NCBI RefSeq assembly: GCF_002242685.1 | Contig: NZ_NBIM01000001.1 | Coordinates: 868,001-932,000 of the forward strand | From: Oceanimonas doudoroffii | GTDB taxonomy: Bacteria; Pseudomonadota; Gammaproteobacteria; Enterobacterales; Aeromonadaceae | Reading direction: 5' to 3' | Length of the DNA stretch: 64,000 bases | Shown: positions 18,274 through 26,774 of the stretch, piece by piece | Layout: each line of letters starts with the position of its first letter | Position numbering within the stretch: position 1 is the stretch's first letter | Notes under the pieces: generated by a model | Told to the model about the DNA's origin: nothing | What the model saw: only the letters and a program-made list of their open reading frames with translations | Databases searched by the model: none | Translations under genes and position numbers: made by a program

Positions 18274-19518
18274 ATGTCGCTCGATTCCGGTCGTACTCGA
18301 ATACTGACACAACCGGGCTTTCTGCCCTTTCTTATCGCCCGGCTGGCGGCGGTGTTCGCCATGCAGATCCAGGCGGTAGTGGTGGCCTGGCAGGTGTACG
18401 ATCTGACCCGGGATCCCCTGGCCCTCGCCTATGTGGGCCTGGCCCAGTTTATTCCCATGCTGGTATTGCTGCTGCCGGCGGGAGACCTGGCCGACCGCCA
18501 CTCACGCAAGCGACTGCTGGCCGCCAGCTGGCTGGTACAGGCCCTGTGCAGCGGCTTGCTGCTGTGGCTATCACTCTCTCCCTCCCCCCAGGTACCCTAC
18601 TATTATGCGGTGCTGGTACTCTACGGCTGTGCCCGCGCCTTTACCGGCCCTACCCTGCAAAGCCTGTTGCCGCAAATTGTGCCCCGTGAACAACTGGCCC
18701 GGGCCATCGCCGTCAACAGCATGATCATGAAACTGGCGGTGATCGCCGGCCCCCTGGTGGGCGGCCTGCTCTACGCCCTGGGGGGCAGTCTGGCCTACGG
18801 GGTTTGCCTGGCAGCCTTTGTGCTGGCGCTGATGCTGCTCATTCCGGTGCAGACCCGCTATGCCGACAGCCAGCGCCCGCCTGAAGCCACCGCCTGGCGA
18901 CGCTTTACCGCCGGTATTGGCTACATTCGTTCCCGCCCCATCATTCTGGGTGCCATTTCGCTGGATTTGTTCGCGGTACTGCTGGGAGGCGTGGTGGCCC
19001 TGCTGCCCATTTACGCCCAGGAGGTATTGCAGGTGGGGCCGGAAGGCCTGGGAGCATTGCGCAGCGCCATCGCCCTCGGCGCCCTGCTGATGGGCATGGT
19101 GCTCAGTGTCTGGGCGCTCAGCCGCCATGTGGGGCCCGCCATGTTTATCGCCGTCATCATATTCGGAGTGGCCAACCTGGTCTTCGCCTTCTCCACCCTG
19201 TTCTGGCTGTCTTTTGTGGCCTTGCTGATAGCCGGTGCGGCAGACATGATCAGCGTCTATGTTCGCTCCACCCTGATCCAGCTGGCCACGCCGGACAACA
19301 TGCGTGGCCGGGTCAGTGCCGTCAACATGCTGTTTATCGGCTCATCCAATGAACTGGGGGAATTCCGCGCCGGCACCAGCGCCGCCTGGTTCGGCACCGT
19401 GCCTGCGGCCGCCATCGGCGGTGTGGCCACCCTGGTGGTGGCCGGCACCTGGATGTGGGGGTTCAGATCCCTGCTGCGGGTGGACAAGTTCAGTGACGTG
19501 GAAATACCGACGAGATAA
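18274..19518 (+). CDS. MFS transporter (EntS/MFS_3-like exporter)
   Basis: The 414-residue protein has 12 predicted membrane segments and the MFS signature loop GDLADRHSRKR between helices 2 and 3. The long form with GRVSAVNMLFIGSSNELGEFRAG is typical of the EntS/MFS_3 branch, which exports siderophores or drugs. No siderophore genes are nearby, so substrate is unknown. A GGCCGCC/GGCGGCC hairpin at 19533-19552 separates it from the convergent aspartoacylase. Confidence 0.85.
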   Translation: MSLDSGRTRILTQPGFLPFLIARLAAVFAMQIQAVVVAWQVYDLTRDPLALAYVGLAQFIPMLVLLLPAGDLADRHSRKRLLAASWLVQALCSGLLLWLSLSPSPQVPYYYAVLVLYGCARAFTGPTLQSLLPQIVPREQLARAIAVNSMIMKLAVIAGPLVGGLLYALGGSLAYGVCLAAFVLALMLLIPVQTRYADSQRPPEATAWRRFTAGIGYIRSRPIILGAISLDLFAVLLGGVVALLPIYAQEVLQVGPEGLGALRSAIALGALLMGMVLSVWALSRHVGPAMFIAVIIFGVANLVFAFSTLFWLSFVALLIAGAADMISVYVRSTLIQLATPDNMRGRVSAVNMLFIGSSNELGEFRAGTSAAWFGTVPAAAIGGVATLVVAGTWMWGFRSLLRVDKFSDVEIPTR

Positions 19519-19567
19519 ATGTGAATGAAGACGGCCGCCGGCAAAGGCGGCCAGAAGAAGGCATGAC

Positions 19568-20464
19568 TCAGAAATAATCGGCGCAGCGCAGCACAATGCG
19601 CTGCGACATCGACATGGCGCTGTGACTTCGATGATAGGCAGCCTCATTGATAAACAGGGGATAGGCGGTATAGTCCCCTTCCCAGCAAATCGGGACACCG
19701 TCAAAGGTTTCCATGATCACCTCGCCCGGCTCAACCGGATGGAAGTCCCGCCGCTCAAGGCGCTTTGACACCATGGCGAGCCGCTGGCCCTGTTCATCCG
19801 TTGGCAGCACCAGGTCTTCCGTATACTGAAAGGCCTCAAACTCGCCCGGCAGCGACGCCAGTTCCCCCCGGTTATACAGCACCACATAGTCAAGAATGTG
19901 ACCGGTCATGGTTTCCATCAGTTCCAGGGTTTCCTGCTGCAACACCGAATTCGGCTGGGGGCCCACCTCCACGGTAACTCCCTGCTGGGCCACGGATATC
20001 AGAAAGCGGTTGCGCTCTTCCGGCAGGTTGTCCTGAAAATAGATAACGGCTTCCGGCATGCGATCCTTCACATAGGCCGCCATGCCAATATTGAAGGCAT
20101 CCTTGCGCAGCAACATCAGGCAAGCCCCCATGTTGGAAGTGGTATTGTGCAGATCGATCATCAGCTCAACCGGCGACCGGCCTCTGGGGCCAAACTGCTG
20201 GTTGAGTTTCTTGGCCAGCAACTGCTCGTAACCCACCAGCCGGTCATTCTGCAAATCCTCAAGGGCAAACTCCCGGTTCAGATCGGTTTCCATGTAGCGC
20301 ACGGAGTGCTCGCAGGCCCTCGGGTTGGCGATGGTTTGCGTCAGCTCGAGCTGAGGCCAACGCGTGAACTGGCTGGTTTTCTCCCATTTCTTCAGCAGAT
20401 AAATGCCGGACAGCTCATTGCCATGAGTGCCGCCCACCAGGGCAACACGAGTAATATTGTGCAT
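19568..20464 (-). CDS. aspartoacylase (AspA/AstE family zinc deacylase)
   Basis: Start 20464 (MHNITRVALVGGTHGNE) is chosen because CGGAG lies eight bases upstream; the longer reading would use that same stretch as codons. The 298-residue protein has the zinc motif GGTHGNE, PRA, ETDLNR, and DLHNTT with the second zinc His, matching mammalian-type aspartoacylase (about 310). It hydrolyses N-acetylaspartate or a similar N-acyl amino acid. It is the second gene after the YfcC transporter, 124 bases away, with a GCTCGGGA/TCCCGAGC inverted repeat between. It is probably under the divergent LysR. Confidence 0.86.
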   Translation of the reverse strand: MHNITRVALVGGTHGNELSGIYLLKKWEKTSQFTRWPQLELTQTIANPRACEHSVRYMETDLNREFALEDLQNDRLVGYEQLLAKKLNQQFGPRGRSPVELMIDLHNTTSNMGACLMLLRKDAFNIGMAAYVKDRMPEAVIYFQDNLPEERNRFLISVAQQGVTVEVGPQPNSVLQQETLELMETMTGHILDYVVLYNRGELASLPGEFEAFQYTEDLVLPTDEQGQRLAMVSKRLERRDFHPVEPGEVIMETFDGVPICWEGDYTAYPLFINEAAYHRSHSAMSMSQRIVLRCADYF

Positions 20465-20588
20465 GATGTTCTCCGTCACGGGGCCTCAGGACAAGGCCAG
20501 GTTGACAATGGGTAAGCCGGATCAGTGATTCGGCCTGGCTCGGGACGCCGGCAGCAGCATCCCGAGCATGAAGGATTTGGTAACAGGG

Positions 20589-22055
20589 TCAGGACCACTG
20601 CAACCATTGCGCCAGCATAATGAAAGCCCAGCTAAGCGCATAGATCAGGGCGACCAGCGGGAAAATCACTTTCAGCCAGTCGGAGTAACCGACCCGGGCC
20701 AGGGCCAGCATGGCCAGGGTGCCTCCCGAGGTGGGCACTATCATGTTGGTCAGGCCATCCCCCACCTGAAACGCCAGTATCATGACCTGATAGGTAATAC
20801 CCACCAGATCCGCCAGCGGGATCAATACCGGCATGGTCACCAGCGCCTGACCGGAGCCACTCGGAATAAAGAGGTTAATCACTCCCTGAATCACACTGAT
20901 GCCGACGGCGATCAGCGACTCGGGCATCACGTCGAGGGCAAGATTAAGGGTATTGACGATGGTGTAGATGATCTGTCCATCTTCCAATACCACCTTGATC
21001 GAGGCAGCCAGGCCTATTACCAGGGCACCGCCGGTAACCCGGGACGCCCCTTCAACCATGTGGGCCACATAACGATCGGGGGCAATGCGGCAAATGGCAG
21101 CAATGACAATCGACATCAGAATAAAGACGGCGGTGATTTCCTTGATATACCAGCCTCTTCCCAAGGTGCCCGTACCAGCCAGATAAGAACAGCCTGCAAT
21201 CACCACAATGCCAAGGAAGAACACCGAGATGATGCCCAGATCCCGGGAGCTGAGGCGATAATCCTCAATCTTTTTTGAAAGCGCTCCGGCGTCCCCCTCG
21301 CCTTTGCGCGCCGAATGTCTGGGCGCCACAAAGGTGGTGATATACCAGGCCAGCAGGCTCAGGGCCACAAAGGCCATGGCAAAACGCAGCAAGCCGCCAG
21401 AGAAGATGGGCAGGCCGGCAATGCTCTGTGCCACACCCACGGTATAGGGATTGATGGGTGACAGGGTAAAGCCGATGCCGATGCCGCCAATGGCGATGCA
21501 CGCCCCCACCAGGTTGGTGTAACCCAAGGCGCTCGACACAAGCAGCGCGACGGGCACCAGGGCAATGTTGTTTTCATAGCCAACCGAAATTCCGAACAGG
21601 CCATAAAGATAGGTGGCCAGCCAGATCAGCAGGTTGCCCCGGCTCAGGCCAATGCGCTTCACCGCGGTGCCCACCAGGTTTTCCAGCGCATGGCTACGAT
21701 AGAGAATATTGAACAGCCCGCCGGCAATAAAGACGATAAATAAATACTGTCCGGACTGAACCAACCCCTGGGGAATGGCCACAAAGAGATCGAACAGCTG
21801 GTTGATGGCGCCACCGATGGAATAGCCCGTGTTGTGATCTTCAAGGTAATGGAAGGAGTCTGCCACCACCCGTTGCCGGCCATCTACCAGCTCGGTCTCA
21901 TAGGCACCCTTGGGAACAACCCAGGTCAGAAAGCCGGCCAGGATCAGGATATAAAAGATAAGCACCATGGGATCGGGAAATTTCTGATACCAGCGCTTCC
22001 CTTCTTTGGAGACCAGTACGCCCGCCCCGTTCTCATGTTCAAGATGCTCTTGCAT
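20589..22055 (-). CDS. YfcC family transporter (DcuC/AbgT-like)
   Basis: ATG 22055 (MQEHLEH) has GGAG seven bases upstream and is preferred to the GTG two codons earlier. The 488-residue inner membrane protein has about 12 helices and the family motifs GYENNIALVPVALL, GGIGIGFTLSPINPYTVGVAQ and IPSGSGQALVTMP. Relatives carry dicarboxylates or peptides/acyl amino acids. Because an aspartoacylase follows in the same operon, uptake of an N-acyl aspartate-like compound is a reasonable inference. It is divergent from a LysR regulator with 127 bases between. Confidence 0.85.
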   Translation of the reverse strand: MQEHLEHENGAGVLVSKEGKRWYQKFPDPMVLIFYILILAGFLTWVVPKGAYETELVDGRQRVVADSFHYLEDHNTGYSIGGAINQLFDLFVAIPQGLVQSGQYLFIVFIAGGLFNILYRSHALENLVGTAVKRIGLSRGNLLIWLATYLYGLFGISVGYENNIALVPVALLVSSALGYTNLVGACIAIGGIGIGFTLSPINPYTVGVAQSIAGLPIFSGGLLRFAMAFVALSLLAWYITTFVAPRHSARKGEGDAGALSKKIEDYRLSSRDLGIISVFFLGIVVIAGCSYLAGTGTLGRGWYIKEITAVFILMSIVIAAICRIAPDRYVAHMVEGASRVTGGALVIGLAASIKVVLEDGQIIYTIVNTLNLALDVMPESLIAVGISVIQGVINLFIPSGSGQALVTMPVLIPLADLVGITYQVMILAFQVGDGLTNMIVPTSGGTLAMLALARVGYSDWLKVIFPLVALIYALSWAFIMLAQWLQWS

Positions 22056-22182
22056 TGTCACTCTCCATGTTCGTTGCTTGAGTGCAGGTTAAATGTGTGG
22101 GACGGGACTATTCCATAGCGAGAACATTTGCACAATGTCACTTTTTGTGTAGCATTATTTGAAAATGCTATATGGAGATGTC

Positions 22183-23082
22183 ATGAAATACCGGCAGTTA
22201 CAGGCTTTTTTGGCCACCATTCAGCAGGGCAGCTTTTCCCGGGCCGCCCTGATACTCTCCCTGTCTCAACCCTCCATAAGTCGTCTTATCAATGATTTAC
22301 AGGATGATGTCGGCTTTGAACTGTTCAAGAAACAAAAAGGCAGGATGGTGCCGACCCCGGAAGGCGTGGCGTTTTACGACGAGGTCAGCACTATTTTTAA
22401 CGGCATTCACCATCTGGAAAATTTTGCCGACAAGCTGAAAAAATCCACCCACGGCAGCCTGACCATAGGTGCCACCCCGGCCCTGGCGACGATTCTGACT
22501 CCCATGCTGATCAAGTCGTTTATCGATAAGCACCCGCAGGTGCATGTCAGTCTGCTGGTTGACAGCGTGGAGCAGTTGATCAGGGGCCTCGACAAACAAC
22601 AGTATGACCTGATCATGACCAATCAGACCGAAGCCCACTCCGGTTTCATCGAAGAGCCGCTGGCTGAGGTTTCCTGGGTCTGTGTTATGCCGGCCACGCA
22701 TGCCCTGGCCGAAAAGGCGATCATTACGCCCGCCGATCTGCAGGGTGAATGCCTGCTGAAGCTGGTGGATGAAAACGGCATTGAATGGAGCCACCATAAA
22801 AGCCTGCTGAAAGAGCATCACATCAAGGTGAACGAGCAGTTTTCCACCCAGCGCTCCTTATCGGGCTATGGTATGGTGGCCGCCGGCCTGTGCATTGCTC
22901 TGCTCGAGCCCTTCAATGCCTCGTTGTGGGAAGGTAGCAACCTGGTAATGCGCCCTTTCGCCCCCGAACTCAAATATCGCTATTCCATGTATTATTCCGC
23001 CGGCCAGGTTCGCAGCGAACTGTCCCGGGCCTTTACCCTGTGCGCCCGAGACTCGATCGGCCAGCTGCCCGGCTATTGCTGA
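22183..23082 (+). CDS. LysR family transcriptional regulator (divergent to yfcC-aspartoacylase)
   Basis: ATG 22183 (MKYRQLQAFLA) with GGAG five bases upstream gives 299 residues. The N-terminal winged helix-turn-helix is clear (SFSRAALILSLSQPSISRLINDLQDDVGFELF), then a LysR substrate-binding domain. Its first helix (YRQLQAFLATIQQGSFSRAA) is close to regulators of amino-acid and opine catabolism. It is expected to bind the shared 127-base intergenic region and respond to the YfcC substrate or its deacylation product. Confidence 0.86.
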   Translation: MKYRQLQAFLATIQQGSFSRAALILSLSQPSISRLINDLQDDVGFELFKKQKGRMVPTPEGVAFYDEVSTIFNGIHHLENFADKLKKSTHGSLTIGATPALATILTPMLIKSFIDKHPQVHVSLLVDSVEQLIRGLDKQQYDLIMTNQTEAHSGFIEEPLAEVSWVCVMPATHALAEKAIITPADLQGECLLKLVDENGIEWSHHKSLLKEHHIKVNEQFSTQRSLSGYGMVAAGLCIALLEPFNASLWEGSNLVMRPFAPELKYRYSMYYSAGQVRSELSRAFTLCARDSIGQLPGYC

Positions 23083-23194
23083 GCCGCCGACAAAGGCCGG
23101 CGCGCGGGCTAATGCGTGAGTCGCCGCCGACTGATGTGTATTAACGCCGCTATAGCCTGTCCCTTCTCGGTAACTCGGCCACTTTCAATATTTT

Positions 23195-23228
23195 ATAAAA
23201 ACTTATTCGTAATTACCCCTGATTATCA
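23195..23228. promoter_or_regulatory. 34-bp upstream element shared with 25255-25288 (copy 1)
   Basis: The segment begins ATAAAAACT, has GTAATT in the middle and ends ATTATCA. It matches the element upstream of the reductase gene at 25344 at 27 of 34 positions without gaps. It lies 118 bases upstream of the SDR start. Confidence 0.6.
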
Positions 23229-23346
23229 ACAGCGAATATCATTGATAAGCTTGATGTCGATTACGGCCCATACGCCGAGAAGCACACCGCTGAACGTGAT
23301 GCTCAGGCGCCGGTGCCGACATGCCTATCATCAGGGGAAATAACCC

Positions 23347-24162
23347 ATGCCAAAAACCATTCTTGTCACCGGCTCCACCGACGGCATTGGACTGGAAACC
23401 GCCAGAGTGCTGCTGTCTCAAGGTCATCGCGTGCTGCTGCACGGACGCAACCCGCAAAAGCTGGCCGACGCCGAGGCGTCACTCTCTGCCATTCCGAGAG
23501 CAGGTCACATTGAAAGCTATCTGGCGGATCTGTCAAACCTGGCCGAGGTAGTGACCCTGGCGAAGGCGGTAAGCGCCCGCCACGACAGGCTCGATGTATT
23601 AATCAACAATGCCGGTATCTTTCGCACGGCTTCTCCCGTTACCCGGGATGGTCTGGATGTGCGCTTTATGGTCAATACCCTGGCTCCCTATCTGCTGACC
23701 CAACGGCTGTTACCCTTGCTGGGCGACTCCGGGCGGGTCATTAACCTGTCTTCAGCGGCACAGGCTTCGGTGAATCCTGAAGCATTGGCGGGGAATACCA
23801 GGCTGACCGACGACTTTACCGCTTACGCCCAGAGCAAACTGGCGCTGACCATGTGGTCCCGCAGCATGGGGCTTGCCCTCAAGGACAAGGGCCCGGCCAT
23901 TATCGCGGTCAACCCGGGCTCCCTGCTGGGCAGCAAAATGGTCAAGGAAGGCTTTGGCGTGGCCGGTGGCGACATTGGTATTGGTGCCGACATTCTCACG
24001 CAGGCGGCATTGTCGAAGGACTTCGCCGACGCTTCAGGTCGTTATTTCGACAACGATGCGGGCCGTTTTGCCTCTCCTCACGCCGATGCGCTGGATGATC
24101 GGAAACTAACCGACATGGTGAGCCTGATTGACATGCTGATTGCCAAGCATACCCCTGCATAA
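23347..24162 (+). CDS. short-chain dehydrogenase/reductase
   Basis: AGGGGAAATAACCC precedes the ATG. The 271-residue SDR has the Rossmann loop TGSTDGIGLETA, the NNAG motif (LINNAGIF) and an active-site Tyr-x3-Lys as YAQSK, with Ser upstream in NLSSAAQ. It resembles retinol-dehydrogenase/WW-oxidoreductase-like SDRs that reduce carbonyls with NADPH. The next gene, a LysR, faces it; the reductase beyond shares its upstream 34-bp element, so both may be one regulon. Confidence 0.88.
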   Translation: MPKTILVTGSTDGIGLETARVLLSQGHRVLLHGRNPQKLADAEASLSAIPRAGHIESYLADLSNLAEVVTLAKAVSARHDRLDVLINNAGIFRTASPVTRDGLDVRFMVNTLAPYLLTQRLLPLLGDSGRVINLSSAAQASVNPEALAGNTRLTDDFTAYAQSKLALTMWSRSMGLALKDKGPAIIAVNPGSLLGSKMVKEGFGVAGGDIGIGADILTQAALSKDFADASGRYFDNDAGRFASPHADALDDRKLTDMVSLIDMLIAKHTPA

Positions 24163-24166
24163 GTAG

Positions 24167-25096
24167 TTAGCGTTCCCCTGACCGGCTGGAAGCCCAGTCT
24201 TCCTGCCGGTCCCAGTAGGGCTCGCCACCGAAACACGCCGAAAAATAGTCGATAAAGGCCCTGACCTTGGGGGCCAGCAGCCGTGAACTGGGATACACCG
24301 CCCAAATGGCGGTGTCGGAAACATAGGGGTATTCCTGCAGGATCTGCACCAGCTCACCCCGCCGCAAATGCTGATATACATTCCAGGTGGAGCTCATTGC
24401 GATGCCCAGGCCTGCTACACAGGCATCCCGCACCGCCTCGCCGTTGTCGATATGCAGGCTGCCGCCGGTTTTAACATTGAGCGGCCCATTCGGGGTCTCA
24501 AAGGTCCAGTGCTCCAGCCCCATCAGATTAACGCACTGATGCTCGCCCAGTTCCTGCGGCGTGGCGGGCTCGCCAAATCTGGCCAGATAAGCCGGTGACG
24601 CACAGATGATTCGCCGGTCAGACGCCAGCCTGCGGGCGATCAGGGTGGAGTCCTTCAGCTCGGCATTGCGAATGGCAATATCAAACCCGCCCTCGACCAT
24701 ATCGATAATGGCGTCGCTCAGCTTCAGATCCACCTTCAGCTCGGGATACTGCGACAAAAATCCGTTCATCGCCGGGATCAGGTGCATGCGGCCAAAGGAC
24801 GCCGGAGCCGACACCCTCAGGGTACCGGTGGGTGAGGCTTTCCCCGCTCCCACTGACGCACAGGCGGCCTCCACCGACGACAGCACTTCTTCCGCATGGG
24901 GCAGAAACGCCTTGCCCTCTTCGGTCAGGGATACCTTGCGGGTGGTGCGGTGCACCAGTCTCACCCCCAACCCTTCTTCCAGCTTGCTGATATACGAGCT
25001 GGCCACCGCCGGCGACAGGGCCAGTTCCTGGCCTGCCAGGCTGATGTTATGGGTTACGGCCAGCCGTACGAATAACCTGAGGTGCTCTACTTTCAT
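24167..25096 (-). CDS. LysR family transcriptional regulator
   Basis: ATG 25096 (MKVEHLRLFVRL) is chosen over upstream alternatives because GAGA lies at suitable distance and the family starts here; 309 residues. The N-terminal helix-turn-helix (NISLAGQELALSPAVASSYISKLEEGLGVRLVHRTTR) and C-terminal ligand domain place it in the CrgA/DmlR-like group. It is divergent from the medium-chain reductase gene and convergent, four bases apart, with the SDR gene. It likely controls both through the shared 34-bp element. Confidence 0.88.
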   Translation of the reverse strand: MKVEHLRLFVRLAVTHNISLAGQELALSPAVASSYISKLEEGLGVRLVHRTTRKVSLTEEGKAFLPHAEEVLSSVEAACASVGAGKASPTGTLRVSAPASFGRMHLIPAMNGFLSQYPELKVDLKLSDAIIDMVEGGFDIAIRNAELKDSTLIARRLASDRRIICASPAYLARFGEPATPQELGEHQCVNLMGLEHWTFETPNGPLNVKTGGSLHIDNGEAVRDACVAGLGIAMSSTWNVYQHLRRGELVQILQEYPYVSDTAIWAVYPSSRLLAPKVRAFIDYFSACFGGEPYWDRQEDWASSRSGER

Positions 25097-25254
25097 GCGC
25101 ATTCTCAACAAAAGGGCGAAATTCACCCAAGAATATAAGCGATTACTCTAGCTTTACCTAACAGTCCGTCTGGCAACCTGCCCGTTGTTCGAACCAAAGC
25201 CACGCAGCCCGGCCTCACGGTAAGGCTCGAGGGCACTTATATTTTTAATAAAAA

Positions 25255-25288
25255 ATAAAAACTGATTGGTAATTTTCCAGCATTATCA
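25255..25288. promoter_or_regulatory. 34-bp upstream element shared with 23195-23228 (copy 2)
   Basis: This is the second copy of the ATAAAAACT...GTAATT...ATTATCA element. It lies 55 bases upstream of the reductase start and within the intergenic region divergent to LysR, the place expected for a LysR operator. Confidence 0.6.
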
Positions 25289-25343
25289 TGAATTGAATGG
25301 TCGGCTAAAGTGAATCGGTGCAATCCAACAGAGGTAACAACCG

Positions 25344-26330
25344 ATGAAAGCAATGGTAATCCGCGCATTTGGTGGCCCCGAGGCATTCGAGCCGGCCGAG
25401 ATGGACAAACCCGACCTCAACCCCGGCCATGTGCTGGTGAAAGTCGCCGCGACCAGCGTTAACACCATAGACCTGATGATCCGTCAGATGGGAGCGGATC
25501 TGCCGTTTGCTCCCGCACTGCCCGCCGTGCTGGGCATGGACTTTGCCGGTACCATAGTGGCCATTGGTGAGGGTGTGACCGAATATACGGTGGGAGATGA
25601 GGTCTATGGCTGTGCCGGTGGCCTGGGGGAGCTGCAGGGCACCCTGGCCGAATATATGCCGGCCGACGCCCGGCTTATTGCCCGCAAGCCCGCCAACCTG
25701 TCGATGCGCGAGGCGGCGGCCCTGCCCCTGGTGGGAATCACCGCTTTTGAGGCCCTCACCCGGGCCGGTACCGGCAAGGGGCAACGTGTGCTGGTGCATG
25801 GCGGTGCCGGAGGCGTGGGTCACGTTGCCGTACAATTGGCCCGTCATTTTGGTGCCGAGGTGTTTGCCACCGGCGGCGGTGACAAGCAACTGTCACTGAT
25901 CGAAAAGCTCGGAGCCAAAGGTATTAACTACAAAACGGAAAAGGTTGCCGACTATGTGGCCAGTCATACTCAAGGCGCGGGTTTTGACGTGATTTTCGAT
26001 ACCGTTGGCGGCGCCAACCTGCTGAATTCTTTTGATGCTGCCGCCCTGAACGGCCAGGTTGCCACCACCCTGTCTCTGGCCGAGCTGGATCTGTCGGTGG
26101 TGCACTTCAAAGGCTTGTCTTTGCACGTGGTATTTATGCTGCTCCCGATGATCCACAACCATGCCCGCTCTGTCCATGGCCGCATCCTGGCCGAATTGAC
26201 AACCCTCGCAGAAGCCGGTGGCCTTCGTCCGGTTGTGGATGAGCACCGCTTCGGCCTGAGGGACGCAGGTAAGGCACATGAACGCCTGGCCAGTGGCCAG
26301 GCCATGGGCAAAGTGGTGATTGAACTCTAG
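25344..26330 (+). CDS. medium-chain dehydrogenase/quinone oxidoreductase family protein
   Basis: The 328-residue protein has the GroES-like N-terminal domain (VLGMDFAGTIVAIGEGV) and the NADPH-binding loop VHGGAGGVGHVAVQLA near residue 155, as in zeta-crystallin-type quinone oxidoreductases. The catalytic-zinc ligands of true alcohol dehydrogenases are absent, so it is a zinc-independent reductase. GAGGTAACAACC gives the ribosome site. It is followed by a strong terminator. Confidence 0.87.
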   Translation: MKAMVIRAFGGPEAFEPAEMDKPDLNPGHVLVKVAATSVNTIDLMIRQMGADLPFAPALPAVLGMDFAGTIVAIGEGVTEYTVGDEVYGCAGGLGELQGTLAEYMPADARLIARKPANLSMREAAALPLVGITAFEALTRAGTGKGQRVLVHGGAGGVGHVAVQLARHFGAEVFATGGGDKQLSLIEKLGAKGINYKTEKVADYVASHTQGAGFDVIFDTVGGANLLNSFDAAALNGQVATTLSLAELDLSVVHFKGLSLHVVFMLLPMIHNHARSVHGRILAELTTLAEAGGLRPVVDEHRFGLRDAGKAHERLASGQAMGKVVIEL

Positions 26331-26378
26331 GGCCGGGGGTTATAACCGGAGTAAGATCCTGGCAAGCCCCCTCCTAAC

Positions 26379-26409
26379 AAAAGCCCCTGCACTGCAGGGG
26401 CTTTTCATT
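26379..26409 (+). terminator. rho-independent terminator after the reductase gene
   Basis: AAAAGCCCCTGC-ACT-GCAGGGGCTTTT forms a perfect 12-bp stem at 26379-26405. Confidence 0.9.
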
Positions 26410-26774
26410 TACTCAGGAAGCAGGAATGATTTAACGCGATTCTAAATAACGATATTAACAGGTTTAAAATAAGCAACTTAGAAACAAATAATCGGATGGT
26501 GCCATGCAAAATACCACGCACAGGCTGTTTATAAACCTTTACCGATGTTAGATGGCGGCCCTACCTCTGGAGTCAGCAAGGCCACCTTACTGTTCACACT
26601 AACGTTTTGTTCATGAATCATGAAAAAATCAAAACAATGAACAACAAGAGCGGTGAGAGGAGCCGTTGCCCCAAGTGATACAGCCACTTGGTCATATACC
26701 GCATTTTTGCTGTGCCATTCATAATGGGCTGCAACCAGCAACCCATTACAAACCTGGTGACCAATGCACACCAA
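26410..26774. other. gene-free A/T-rich stretch downstream of leuA
   Basis: A minus-strand reading frame covers most of it (26529-26774), but it lacks family features and a ribosome site and its composition is non-coding. I see no RNA gene or repeat here. Confidence 0.5.

Noticed and set aside
26529..26774. 81-codon minus-strand frame downstream of leuA
   Set aside because: No ribosome site, no domain, lies in A/T-rich non-coding DNA.
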